Positions 40,237 to 49,152 are shown, counted from the first letter of the stretch. The stretch: 64,000 bases of DNA from an uncultured Roseburia sp. (GCA_947647505.1 CANSKO010000003.1:62001-126000); one strand, 5' to 3'. Numbers and translations: made by a program. Notes: generated by a model from the letters alone, not told the origin.

Positions 40237-42144
40237 ATGGGTAATTTTACAGAGCTGGATATGTATTTGTTTGGGCAGGCGACGCATTATGACATCTATA
40301 AAAAAATGGGGGCGCATCCGCAGGTCCGCAGGAAGAAAAAAGGAATTTGCTTTACGGTATATGCGCCGCATGCACAGAAGGTGTATGTAATCGGAGAATT
40401 TAACGACTGGGATGAGACAAAGCATGAGATGAAGCGGTTAAAGCCCGAAGAGACAGGGATTTACGAGCTGTTTGTGCCGGGACTTGGAACGGGGAGCCTC
40501 TATAAATATCTGATTGAAACGCCGGATGGACGGAAGCTGTACAAGGCGGATCCGTATGCGAATTTTGCAGAGATGCGGCCGGGCACGGCGTCCCGGATTG
40601 TGGACATCGGCGAGCTTAAATGGACGGACGATGCATGGATGAAAAAGCGTGCGGAATCCGGTGCAATGGAAGAAGCGCCGATGAGCATTTATGAAGTGCA
40701 TCCAGGCTCGTGGATGCGGCATCCGGGATATGCGGAAGACACAGGGTTTTATACGTATCGGGAGTTTGCAAAGGCGCTCTGCGCATATGTAAAGAAAATG
40801 GGCTACACGCATATAGAGCTGATGGGCATTTCCGAATATCCGTTTGACGGCTCCTGGGGCTATCAGGTGACGGGCTATTACGCGCCGACTTCCCGGTATG
40901 GCACGCCGGAGGATTTTGCATGGATGGTCAATTATTTTCACAGAAACAATATTGGCGTGATTCTCGACTGGGTGCCGGCGCATTTTCCGCGGGATGCGCA
41001 TGGACTGGCAGAGTTTGACGGACAGGCGTTGTATGAATATGCCGACCCGCGCAAGGGCGAGCATCCGGACTGGGGCACGAAGATTTTTGACTATGGCAAC
41101 AATCAGGTAAAGAATTTCCTGATCGGAAGCGCGCTGATGTGGGTAGAGCATTATCACATTGACGGGCTGCGGGTGGACGCGGTGGCGTCCATGCTGTATC
41201 TGGATTATGGCAAACAGGACGGGCAATGGGTAGCCAATTCTTACGGCGAGAATAAAAATCTGGAAGCGATCGAATTTTTCCGCCATATCAATACGCTGAT
41301 TACCGGGCGCAACAAAGGAGCCGTGATGATTGCAGAGGAATCGACGGCATGGCCAATGGTGACAGGCCCGGCGCAGGAGGGCGGACTGAACTTTTCTTTG
41401 AAGTGGAATATGGGATGGATGCATGATTTCTTAGATTATATGAAGCAGGACCCGTATTTCCGCAAAGGGAACCACAACAAAATGACGTTTGCCATGTCCT
41501 ATAATTGCAGTGAAAAATATATTCTGGTGTTGTCGCATGACGAAGTTGTGCATTTGAAATGCTCCATGATAAACAAAATGCCGGGAGAAGGCGCGGATAA
41601 GTTTTTGAACCTGAAAGCGGGGTATGCCTTTATGATGGGGCATCCGGGCAAGAAGCTTTTGTTCATGGGACAGGAGTTTGCACAGCTGCACGAGTGGAGC
41701 GAAAAGACGGAGCTGGAATGGTACCTCTTAGAGCGGCCGGAGCACGCGCAGATTCAGGAGTATGTAAAAGAGCTTTTGCATATGTACCGCAAATATCCTG
41801 CAATGCATGCGCTGGATCACAGCTGGGACGGATTTGAATGGGTCAACGCAAATGACAATGAGAGGAGCATATTCAGCTTTATTCGAAAGAGCAAAAACGG
41901 CAAAGACTGTCTGCTGTTCGTCATTAATTTCACGCCGGTGGCAAGGGAAGATTTTCGGGTTGGCGTTCCGCTCAGAAAATCGTATCGTCTGATTTTCAAC
42001 AGCGATGAGGAAAAATTCGGCGGAAGCGGCGTACAGCGCCCGGCGAGCTATCGTGCCAAAAAGCAGGAATGCGATGGAAAGGACTATTCGATTGGCTATT
42101 CGCTTCCCGGATATGGCGTGGCTGTATTTAAGTTTTCCTATTAA
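40237..42144 (+). CDS. glgB: 1,4-alpha-glucan branching enzyme
   Basis: This 635-residue GH13 enzyme introduces alpha-1,6 branches into glycogen. The N-terminal CBM48-like domain ends near residue 110 and the (beta/alpha)8 domain follows. Catalytic residues are D314 in GLRVDAVASM, E367 in MIAEESTAW, and the HD of LSHDEVVH. The active-site block YEVHPGSW and GVILDWVPAHFP also fit. ATG 40237 follows GGAGGG. An upstream in-frame ATG at 40171 lies inside the preceding gene. No other glg gene is nearby. Confidence 0.96.
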   Translation: MGNFTELDMYLFGQATHYDIYKKMGAHPQVRRKKKGICFTVYAPHAQKVYVIGEFNDWDETKHEMKRLKPEETGIYELFVPGLGTGSLYKYLIETPDGRKLYKADPYANFAEMRPGTASRIVDIGELKWTDDAWMKKRAESGAMEEAPMSIYEVHPGSWMRHPGYAEDTGFYTYREFAKALCAYVKKMGYTHIELMGISEYPFDGSWGYQVTGYYAPTSRYGTPEDFAWMVNYFHRNNIGVILDWVPAHFPRDAHGLAEFDGQALYEYADPRKGEHPDWGTKIFDYGNNQVKNFLIGSALMWVEHYHIDGLRVDAVASMLYLDYGKQDGQWVANSYGENKNLEAIEFFRHINTLITGRNKGAVMIAEESTAWPMVTGPAQEGGLNFSLKWNMGWMHDFLDYMKQDPYFRKGNHNKMTFAMSYNCSEKYILVLSHDEVVHLKCSMINKMPGEGADKFLNLKAGYAFMMGHPGKKLLFMGQEFAQLHEWSEKTELEWYLLERPEHAQIQEYVKELLHMYRKYPAMHALDHSWDGFEWVNANDNERSIFSFIRKSKNGKDCLLFVINFTPVAREDFRVGVPLRKSYRLIFNSDEEKFGGSGVQRPASYRAKKQECDGKDYSIGYSLPGYGVAVFKFSY

Positions 42145-42183
42145 TAAAAGAAAATGAATAAAAGAAATAGATATGCTTCAAAG

Positions 42184-42212
42184 CTGCTCTGTGAAAACGG
42201 GGCAGTTTTTTT
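42184..42212 (+). terminator. Terminator after glgB
   Basis: CTGCTCTG pairs with CGGGGCAG (G-U pairs allowed) and is followed by seven T. Flanking GCTTCAAAGC and GCTTTGAGC could form an outer stem around it. Confidence 0.85.
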
Positions 42213-42306
42213 ATGCAGCGGAAGCTTTGAGCGGCGGATCGCTTCAAAATGGCTGACCGGCCTCTGAAGATGGAAGAAAGTGCAGCCATTGTTTTTGGCG
42301 TTTGCA

Positions 42307-42335
42307 TTGACGGAATTCGTTTTGTGCGTTATATT
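42307..42335 (+). promoter_or_regulatory. Sigma-A-like promoter before the heptamer repeat
   Basis: TTGACG and TATATT are 17 bp apart. The predicted start point, about 7 nt downstream, falls in the first units of the heptamer repeat. Confidence 0.6.
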
Positions 42336-42336
42336 T

Positions 42337-42368
42337 AAGTAGTAAGTAGTAAGTAGTAAGTAGTAAGT
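42337..42368 (+). repeat. Heptanucleotide tandem repeat (AAGTAGT)4 plus partial unit
   Basis: Four exact AAGTAGT copies are followed by AAGT. It lies 36 to 67 bp upstream of the ATG at 42404 and directly after the predicted -10 box. The unit contains stop codons and is not translated. Such exact short repeats are prone to slippage. Confidence 0.95.
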
Positions 42369-42403
42369 GGAAGCTTTCGGCAAAGAGGCGGATTGGAGGA
42401 AGT

Positions 42404-43294
42404 ATGGGAGAATATTCTTTGACAGAGCAATTTGCGTTGATTGCATTGGACGGACAGAGCAGTAAGCGGTTTACGGCTTCGAAGAAAGTGGCGATGAGGG
42501 GCGTTGCAATGGCGGGCGTTTTGGAGAAGGCGCTTGCGGAGGTTGCGCGGGATCAGGTTTCGATGTATTTGAAGAAAAATATACAGGAGATCAGGAAAAA
42601 GAAGAAAAAAGACTATCTTTTGCTGGAGCAAGAGGTTGTACGGGGATTGCTGGAGCAGAACGCGCTGTCAAAAGAGCCGGATCTTCTTGGCTGTGATATC
42701 AATTATCAAACGGCGGGCGTCAGTATGTGGGAATATAAATGCAGGGAGGAGGTTTATATCAGGATTACGGAAGGCGTACGGGCAGAGATTTTAGAGCCGG
42801 GCGAGGTTTGTGCGGAGACAGTCTGTCTTTTGTATCTGTTTCGGGAATGCGGATGCATGCACGATCTGTTTTCGATAAAAGAACAGGAGCATGTGGCGCA
42901 GCGGTTTGTGGAGCTTAGGGTGCAGGATGTTTTGTATAGGGCGATTTTGGAGACGGAATTTCACAGTGGCATACAGAATGCGTGCGCGGCGTTTGTCTGG
43001 CAGAAGCATAAATTATTCCGAAATCCTTATTTGCAGGGCGTGGCCCTTGCATTTCCATTCTTTGACCGAAGGTCGGCGATTTTCATTGATACGATTGTGC
43101 TTGGAGCAGACGTTTCGGATCGCCGCGCGGCCGTCATGCGATTTTTAAGGGAGAAGGGGCATTCCTGTGAAGAGGCGTTGCTGGACGGAGGCTACCTGAT
43201 CAAAATTGACAATCGGTATTACAAGGCATGTCCTTATGCAAAGTCTTACAGAGTTCCGGTGCAGGGAGTGGAGCTGCGGCCGGTTTATCGGTAG
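42404..43294 (+). CDS. Unknown protein, possibly distant GPP34-like
   Basis: This 296-residue protein has no signal peptide and no membrane helix. The N-terminus (LTEQFALIALDG...VAMAGVLEKALAEVARDQV) weakly recalls the GPP34/Vps74-like pattern of an L-L-A-L-D strand followed by a G-x-x-L-x-E-A-L helix. The remainder shows alternating helical blocks and a short Lys-rich tract at about 63-70. GGAGGAAG precedes the ATG. The next gene, a MerR-type regulator, starts 9 bp after its stop and is probably co-transcribed. Function unknown. Confidence 0.6.
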   Translation: MGEYSLTEQFALIALDGQSSKRFTASKKVAMRGVAMAGVLEKALAEVARDQVSMYLKKNIQEIRKKKKKDYLLLEQEVVRGLLEQNALSKEPDLLGCDINYQTAGVSMWEYKCREEVYIRITEGVRAEILEPGEVCAETVCLLYLFRECGCMHDLFSIKEQEHVAQRFVELRVQDVLYRAILETEFHSGIQNACAAFVWQKHKLFRNPYLQGVALAFPFFDRRSAIFIDTIVLGADVSDRRAAVMRFLREKGHSCEEALLDGGYLIKIDNRYYKACPYAKSYRVPVQGVELRPVYR

Positions 43295-43302
43295 GAGCGC
43301 GT

Positions 43303-43554
43303 ATGTCAAGACAGAGAACGCTGGAGAAGATCATGGAGTCGGACTATGTTTCCATTGGAGAGCTGGTCCGGCTGACCGGGAGCCGATACAGTACATTAAA
43401 ATTTTATACGGAGGAAGGGATGTTGCCATTTGAGCAGGAGGGCGCCAATCTGACGCGCAGATTTCCGCGGGAGGAGGCAGTGCGCAGAATCGAAGAGATT
43501 CACAGATTGCGGGAAGCCGGCATGGGCATATCCGGAATAAAGGAAATTCTGTAA
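43303..43554 (+). CDS. Small MerR-type DNA-binding regulator
   Basis: This 83-residue protein consists almost only of a MerR winged helix: VSIGELVRLTG (helix-turn-helix), STLKFYTEEGMLPF and REAGMGISGIKEIL. The dimerisation helix and effector domain of full MerR proteins are missing. ATG 43303 follows TAGGAG. It lies between the unknown gene and the FliK-like gene; its target is unknown. Confidence 0.8.
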   Translation: MSRQRTLEKIMESDYVSIGELVRLTGSRYSTLKFYTEEGMLPFEQEGANLTRRFPREEAVRRIEEIHRLREAGMGISGIKEIL

Positions 43555-43638
43555 GCGAAATCGGTTTATTTTTCCCCGTAACTTACCGAAATACTATATA
43601 GACCAGAAGACATAAAAGCAAAATACGGGGTAAAGCAT

Positions 43639-46600
43639 ATGAAAATAGAAAAAAACGCCCTGCTGGATCAGCAGGTGCAAAACGAGTCGCCGTTTGCAAA
43701 GGCAAAAGCCGTTCCTTCTTTTTCTGAAACGGCAAAGGCGAAAGCGGATGCGCTGGATCAGGCGGTACGCGTCGGACAGACGGGCTATGACAAAAAGGAG
43801 CTGCAGGGCAAAAGCGCAGTGGAGGAGATTCAGCAGGCCGCAGACGGACAGATGAGCGCGAAAGACCGAAAGAATCAGATGGCGATGCTGGCCAATACGA
43901 TGACGCCGGAAGAGTATAAGCGGGCGCAGGAAGAGGGCTTTTCTCTGCGCAGCACGGAAAGCGGAACGATCGTTACCGTAACGGATAAGATTAAGGCAGA
44001 GCTTGCAAAAGCAGGCGTGGATATTTCACATATGGGCGGCGCGCTGACAAAGGAACAGATCGAAGAGATTGGAGGCAGCCTTGCGGCAGTCAGTCGGCTG
44101 GAAAAATGTCTGCATGACGCTTCGCTTCCGGCGACGGAAGAAAATATGACGGAAGGGCTTGCGGCAATCAAGCAGGCCGAAGAACTTGCGCCTCTGTCTG
44201 AGGGAGCGATAAAATATATGCTGGACAATCAGCTTTCCCCAAGCATCGCCAATCTCTACCGGGCCGAATTTTCCGGAAGCGGACAGTTTGTTCCGTCGGA
44301 GGATGCGATTGACGTTGACGCGCTGCGCGGACAGATGGAACAGGTGATCGCCGCAGCGGGCATGGAGGTAAACGAGCAGACGCTTGCGGATGGCGCGTGG
44401 ATGATACAAAATGGAATTGCATTTACGGCAGAAAATTTCTCCTATATGCAGAAGCTTGGCGGCATTGCGTTTCCGATAGAGGAGGCCGACCTTGCCAAAG
44501 CCATAGCGCAGTCTGTCGCTGAGGGCGGCAGGCCGGAGGATGCGATGCTTTTGCCGGAGTATACGTTGCAGGCGCAGGCAGAGCATGCCGTTTCCGTCGT
44601 TACGGAAGCGTCGGATGAAGACATTGCGTATCTTGCCGCAAACCGTATGGAGCTTACGATTGAAAATCTGGAGCAGACGGCTGCGCTGCGCAAGCAGGGC
44701 ATGCTGGATATGACGGCGGCAGATGCGGCGATGGAAGCGGCCGGCAGCGGTCCGGCAGTGATGGAAGAGGGCCTTGCATTTTTGAAGGCAAAGCGGATGC
44801 TGGAGGAAACGCGCCTTGCCATGACGACGGAGGCCAATCGGGCGCTGTTAAAGCAGGGCATTTCGATTGACACGAAGCCGCTGGAAGAGCTGGTAGAGAA
44901 ATTAAAGGAGCAGGAGCACGGATATTATGATGCGCTGTTGAAAAAGAATGGCGAGACGGCGGATGCGTCTGCCGTCCGGCTGTTTGAGGAAACGTCGCAG
45001 AAAGTGTCCGATTTGAAACAGATGCCGGCTGTTTTGCTTGGTATGCGCGGGTATGACCTGTCTACGGTGAACGGTCTGCACGAGGCTGGCACGGCGGCGA
45101 AGCAGGCGTTTGACAAAGCGGGCGAGACGTATGAAGCGCTGATGACGGCGCCAAGAAAAGATATGGGCGATTCGATTCAGAAAGCGTTTTCCAACGTGGA
45201 TGACATTCTGGAAGATCTTGGCATGGAGCCAGGCGAAGCCAACCGGCGCGCGGTCCGCATTCTGGCTTATAACAGCTTAGACATTACGGAAGAGTCCATT
45301 CTGACGATGAAAGCGGCGGATGAGCGCGTGCAGCGGACGTTTTCAAACCTGACGCCGGCAGCGGTGCGGGAGATGATACAACAGGGCAGCAATCCGCTGG
45401 ATCTGGATCTGGACGCTTTGAATCAGCTGGCGGAAGCGATTCGCGCCGAACAGGGCGAAGCGGATACGGAGCGGTTTAGCGAATATCTCTGGAAGCTGGA
45501 TCAGAGAAACGGCATTTCGCCGGAAGAGCGGGCATCGTTCGTTGGCATTTACCGTCTGATGCAGCAGGTGGAAAAGACGGACGGCGCGGCGATTGGCGCG
45601 CTTGTCAGCCAGGGCGCGAAACTTACGATGCGCAATCTTTTAACGGCGGTGCGCAGCGCGAAAAAAAGCGGCATGGATTATCAGGTGGACGACGATTTCG
45701 GCGGCGTCGATGCGGATCGTTTACCCGGCGGATCGATCACAGATCAGATTGAAACGGCGTATCAGAGGGACTGCATGAAGGACGTCATGGAAACGATGAC
45801 GCCGGTTGCGATGCAAAGGCTTCTGGAAGAGCCGAACTGGGAAAATTATACGCCGGAGCAGTTAAAACAGGCGCTGTACAGTTATGCGGAAGAGCTGGCC
45901 GGGCAGGAAACAGAGCTTACGGACGCCTATGCGAAAGAGCAGTTAAAGGCATTCGATCAGGCGGCGGCCTCAGAGGAAGCGGTTTACCGCTTTCTGGAGC
46001 GGTATGATCTTCCCAATACGGTCGATCACGTTCTGGCGGCGCAGCGTTTTCTGAACAGGCGCAATCAGATATTCTCACAGATGTTTGACAAAGACCGCGT
46101 ATTTTCGGGAGAGCCGGTCGATCTTGGAGCGGTGCAGGAAGAGGTCTTACGGCGCTTTGGAGAGGCGCTTAAGACGCCAAAGGAAATGGCGGCTGCACAG
46201 GAGACGCTGGCTGAGACGGCTGAAAACGTGATGAAAACGATGATAAAAGATGCAGAACACATCACGGAGATGGATCTTAGAGAGCTGAAGCTGATGAATA
46301 CGCAGATATCAATTGCCGGAAAAATGGCAAAAGACGAAGAATATACGATTCCGGTACTGGTGGGAGGCGAAGTGACGAATCTGTCTTTAAAGATTGTCCG
46401 CGGCACGAAAAAGAAAGGCGTCGTGGAAATCATGTTTGAGACGAACCGGGCCGGAAAGGTCGCCGCCAGCATAGAAGCGAAGGAGAATGGCGCATCTGGT
46501 TTTGTGGCGGTGGAACGGCCGGAGGCGAAGCGGCTGTTTGAAGCGCATCGCAGTGAGATTGCGAAGGGATTTGGAGAAGAGGAGGGCGATCTTCAAATCG

Positions 46601-46758
46601 TGCTCGTCTCAAATCTCAATTTCTCCCGATTTGCGCCCAAAGACGTTGCAGGGCATGGAGAGGCAGAAGAGCAGGATGCGATGTATGAGGTGCAGACGGC
46701 CCGTCTTTATAAAATTGCGAAGGACTTTATCGAACATATTAAGGAACTTGAATTTTAG
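43639..46758 (+). CDS. Very large protein with FliK-like C-terminal domain
   Basis: This 1039-residue protein is highly charged and helical, with no signal peptide or membrane segment. Its last 140 residues (IPVLVGGEVTNLSLKIVRG, VEIMFETNRAGKVAASIEA, QIVLVSNLNFSRF) follow the pattern of the hook-length-control C-terminal domain. That pattern is two beta hairpins whose second strand controls a growing export substrate. The first 880 residues show weakly repetitive helical blocks of about 60-70 residues (YMLDNQLSPSIANLY, YLAANRMELTIENLEQ, LAYNSLDITEESILTM). This resembles a ruler, as in FliK, but far longer. The flagellin gene follows by 100 bp. The assignment to hook-length control is inferred. 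Confidence 0.6.
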   Translation: MKIEKNALLDQQVQNESPFAKAKAVPSFSETAKAKADALDQAVRVGQTGYDKKELQGKSAVEEIQQAADGQMSAKDRKNQMAMLANTMTPEEYKRAQEEGFSLRSTESGTIVTVTDKIKAELAKAGVDISHMGGALTKEQIEEIGGSLAAVSRLEKCLHDASLPATEENMTEGLAAIKQAEELAPLSEGAIKYMLDNQLSPSIANLYRAEFSGSGQFVPSEDAIDVDALRGQMEQVIAAAGMEVNEQTLADGAWMIQNGIAFTAENFSYMQKLGGIAFPIEEADLAKAIAQSVAEGGRPEDAMLLPEYTLQAQAEHAVSVVTEASDEDIAYLAANRMELTIENLEQTAALRKQGMLDMTAADAAMEAAGSGPAVMEEGLAFLKAKRMLEETRLAMTTEANRALLKQGISIDTKPLEELVEKLKEQEHGYYDALLKKNGETADASAVRLFEETSQKVSDLKQMPAVLLGMRGYDLSTVNGLHEAGTAAKQAFDKAGETYEALMTAPRKDMGDSIQKAFSNVDDILEDLGMEPGEANRRAVRILAYNSLDITEESILTMKAADERVQRTFSNLTPAAVREMIQQGSNPLDLDLDALNQLAEAIRAEQGEADTERFSEYLWKLDQRNGISPEERASFVGIYRLMQQVEKTDGAAIGALVSQGAKLTMRNLLTAVRSAKKSGMDYQVDDDFGGVDADRLPGGSITDQIETAYQRDCMKDVMETMTPVAMQRLLEEPNWENYTPEQLKQALYSYAEELAGQETELTDAYAKEQLKAFDQAAASEEAVYRFLERYDLPNTVDHVLAAQRFLNRRNQIFSQMFDKDRVFSGEPVDLGAVQEEVLRRFGEALKTPKEMAAAQETLAETAENVMKTMIKDAEHITEMDLRELKLMNTQISIAGKMAKDEEYTIPVLVGGEVTNLSLKIVRGTKKKGVVEIMFETNRAGKVAASIEAKENGASGFVAVERPEAKRLFEAHRSEIAKGFGEEEGDLQIVLVSNLNFSRFAPKDVAGHGEAEEQDAMYEVQTARLYKIAKDFIEHIKELEF

Positions 46759-46766
46759 GCCGATAT
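46740..46766 (+). promoter_or_regulatory. Sigma-28 (SigD/FliA) promoter for flagellin
   Basis: TAAG and GCCGATAT are separated by 15 bp, close to the flagellar consensus TAAA-N15-GCCGATAA. The -10 box starts right after the stop codon of the FliK-like gene and about 94 bp before the flagellin ATG. Confidence 0.8.
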
Positions 46767-46859
46767 AAAGGTCAGAGAATCAGAAGGCGCCGGAAACGGC
46801 AATTGGTACAGGGATGTAACAATACTGCATGGACGCGGAAGAACAGGAAGGTATAAAAG

Positions 46860-48296
46860 ATGAAAATTAATCACAATATGTCGGCAGTTGTTACAAACGC
46901 GCAGCTTTTGAAAACGGAAGGCGGCCTTGCGGCGTCTATGGAACGCTTATCTTCGGGGCTTAAGATTAATCATGCAAAGGATGATCCTGCGGGAATGGCG
47001 ATTATGAATAAGATGCAGGCACAGATCGACGGTCTGGCGAAAGCGTCCGAGGGCGCGTCCAACGGCATCAGCGTATTGCAGATTGCGGATTCGGCGCTTG
47101 GTGAAATTACCGATATGCTGCAACGGATGCGCGAGCTGTCCGTGCAGGCGGCTACCGATACGAATCAGGATGAAGAGCGCGGCGCGATTCAGCAGGAAAT
47201 CGATTCGCTGATAAAAGAAGTGGACCGCATTTCCAGAGATACGGAATATAATACGAAAAAGCTACTGGACGGCTCCTCCGATACGCGCGTCTATGGAGAG
47301 GGGATTTCAAGAACGTCAATTACCGATACGGTGGGACCCGGAGAGTATCATCTGACGGTTGACGCTGCCGCGACGCAGGCGACGGCAGTGGCGCAGGTGT
47401 CTGCGCCAGGCACGAATCACCCGTCCGGAACGGTTGTCATCAATGGCGTGGAGATTGCAATTTCAGCCGATGACGACGAAGCGACGCTGTTCCAGAAGCT
47501 GAGAGACGGAGCGGAAAAGGCAAATGTTACGCTTTTGATTCCGAAATCAACGACGAAGGATCTGGCGCAGTTTCCGGCTACGGGCGGTTTTGAAGAAGAC
47601 AATAAGGAATTTGAATATGGAGACTCTCTGGCATTTGTGTCCAACGCGTTTGGCGCGGCGGCGGCAGTCGAGATCACTTGCAGCGACGAAGAGCTGGAAA
47701 AGATGCTGGGGCTGGATATGCTGATTGAAGAGGCGGGAGAGGATGCGACGGTCAGTCTGGACCTGGATTCTTCGTTTGGCGCACAGGCTGTGCTTACGAC
47801 AGACGGCAATAAATTTAAAGTAACCGACAGAGGCGGCTTTGAAATGAACTTTGTGATGGACCCCGGTAAAATAGGCGATGTTGAAATCAATGTCACGGAC
47901 ATTGGCACGATGACGCTGCAGATCGGCGCAAATGAGCATCAGACGATGGAAGTGCGGATTCCGGAGGTTTCAAGCAGGACGCTGTATCTGGACGAGGTAA
48001 ATGTGAGATCGGAAGGCGGGGCAGGCAATGCCATTTCGCAGCTGGATCAGGCGATTTCCTATACGTCGGGCGTACGTTCGGCAATTGGCGCATATCAGAA
48101 TCGTCTGGAATATGCGGTAGACAGTCTGGACGCTTCCGGCGAGGATATGACAAACGCGATTTCGCGCATTGGCGATACGGATATGGCAAAAGAGATGTCG
48201 GAATATACGAAATATACGGTTTTACAGCAGGCCGGAACGAGCGTGCTGGCACAGGCGAACGATATTCCACAGACTGTTTTGCAGCTGTTGCAGTAA
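46860..48296 (+). CDS. fliC: Flagellin
   Basis: This 478-residue filament protein has conserved D0/D1 ends. The N-terminus is MKINHNMSAVVTNAQ, with ERLSSGLKINHAKDDPAG. The C-terminus has ISRIGDTDMAKEMSEYTK and ends VLQLLQ. The central region of about 150-390 is the variable surface domain. The TLR5-contact region is conserved as Q88-R89-M-R-E-L93 with E113. AGGAAGG lies 9 nt before the ATG. It is expressed from the sigma-28 promoter upstream and followed by fliS 12 bp later. Confidence 0.97.
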   Translation: MKINHNMSAVVTNAQLLKTEGGLAASMERLSSGLKINHAKDDPAGMAIMNKMQAQIDGLAKASEGASNGISVLQIADSALGEITDMLQRMRELSVQAATDTNQDEERGAIQQEIDSLIKEVDRISRDTEYNTKKLLDGSSDTRVYGEGISRTSITDTVGPGEYHLTVDAAATQATAVAQVSAPGTNHPSGTVVINGVEIAISADDDEATLFQKLRDGAEKANVTLLIPKSTTKDLAQFPATGGFEEDNKEFEYGDSLAFVSNAFGAAAAVEITCSDEELEKMLGLDMLIEEAGEDATVSLDLDSSFGAQAVLTTDGNKFKVTDRGGFEMNFVMDPGKIGDVEINVTDIGTMTLQIGANEHQTMEVRIPEVSSRTLYLDEVNVRSEGGAGNAISQLDQAISYTSGVRSAIGAYQNRLEYAVDSLDASGEDMTNAISRIGDTDMAKEMSEYTKYTVLQQAGTSVLAQANDIPQTVLQLLQ

Positions 48297-48308
48297 GGAG
48301 AAGCGGGC

Positions 48309-48785
48309 ATGGAGCAGGAGCAGGTAAAGGCGTTTACAAGGCGAATCAGCCAGAGCAATCGCAGCGGTCTTGTTCTGGTTGTCTATGATATTATATTTAC
48401 CTATATAGAAGAAGCGAAAGAGGGCCTTTCCGCCGGCAGTTACGAGGCGTTTCGGGAAGCGCTGCGGAAGGCGCAGCGCGGCGTGGATGAACTGATCCGG
48501 GCGTTGGATTTTCATTATGCGGTCGCAAAGGAGCTGTACGCGCTGTATGTATTTGCAAAGGAAGCGATGGAAAAGGCCATTATTAAGAAGGCGCCGGAGG
48601 AAGCGGACGGCGCCAGAGAGGTTCTAATGAACCTGTATACAGCGTTTACAGAAGCTGCAAAGCAGGATCATTCGAAGCCTCTCATGCAGAATGCGCAGCA
48701 GGTATACGCCGGCATGACGTATGGCAGAAATCATTTAACAGAGACATTTCAGGAACCGGAACATTCCAGAGGATTCTTCGCGTAA
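48309..48785 (+). CDS. fliS: Flagellin export chaperone FliS
   Basis: This 158-residue helical protein has FliS features: RSGLVLVVYDIIFTYIEEAKEGL near the N-terminus (given as VLVVYDIIFTYIEEAK), ALRKAQRGVDELIRALDF, and YALYVFAKEAME. FliS binds the flagellin C-terminus and prevents premature polymerisation. It is somewhat longer than typical FliS proteins (about 125-135 residues) because of a C-terminal tail. The tail encodes one arm of a terminator and overlaps the gene on the other strand by 37 bp. Confidence 0.82.
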   Translation: MEQEQVKAFTRRISQSNRSGLVLVVYDIIFTYIEEAKEGLSAGSYEAFREALRKAQRGVDELIRALDFHYAVAKELYALYVFAKEAMEKAIIKKAPEEADGAREVLMNLYTAFTEAAKQDHSKPLMQNAQQVYAGMTYGRNHLTETFQEPEHSRGFFA

Positions 48786-49000
48786 GAATCCTCTATTTGT
48801 TTTACGCGGCTTAAAAGGAATTTATAGCGCATCTGTACGGACTGCACTTCATAGATGTAGCAGTCAATTAAATCCGGCTCTACGGCGTTTGAGAGGTTTG
48901 AATAAGCGGAATCCAGGTCGTGCTTGGTGCGGTCCAGATCCTCCAGCAGCAAAGAATAGCGTTCGTCGCGTAAGACGCTGTCGCTTAAAATTCGATTCAT
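48749..49000 (-). CDS. DUF2508 (YaaL-like) small protein
   Basis: This 83-residue helical protein has PDLIDCYIYEVQSVQMRYKFLL, given here as DLIDCYIYEVQ and MRYKFLLSRVKQ, matching the DUF2508/YaaL pattern. The start at 49000 has GGGGAA upstream on its strand; the in-frame start at 49033 is rejected. In Bacillus subtilis yaaL lies next to bofA on the same strand; here it is divergent from bofA. It converges on fliS, and their 3' ends overlap through a hairpin. Function unknown. Confidence 0.8.
   Translation of the reverse strand: MNRILSDSVLRDERYSLLLEDLDRTKHDLDSAYSNLSNAVEPDLIDCYIYEVQSVQMRYKFLLSRVKQIEDSYAKNPLECSGS
48768..48802. terminator. Terminator at the fliS 3' end, within both convergent genes
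   Basis: AGAGGATTCTT and AAGAATCCTCT form a perfect 11-bp stem with the loop CGCGT, followed by ATTTGTTTT on the + strand. The + strand stem contains the last codons and stop of fliS. The minus-strand gene is coding through the whole stem. Confidence 0.85.
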
Positions 49001-49152
49001 AATGTTCCCCGCTTTCCTGTTTTTCCAGAGCATGTCGCTTCGAATCTCTTACTTAAATTATAGTCAGAAAGCGCTGCTGATATACAAAAACAGGCATATT
49101 TTACAAAAAAAAGTATATATTGTATCAAAAGAAGTAAAGGACATGTAGCGGC

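Noticed and set aside
42337-42368. Short direct repeats as a CRISPR array
   Set aside because: Units are 7 bp with no spacers; this is a simple tandem repeat.
43565-43593. Sigma-28-like promoter (ACCGAAAT) before the FliK-like gene
   Set aside because: The -10 box is only partial and no TAAA-like -35 box lies 15 bp upstream. It was left out as too weak, although the context makes it tempting.
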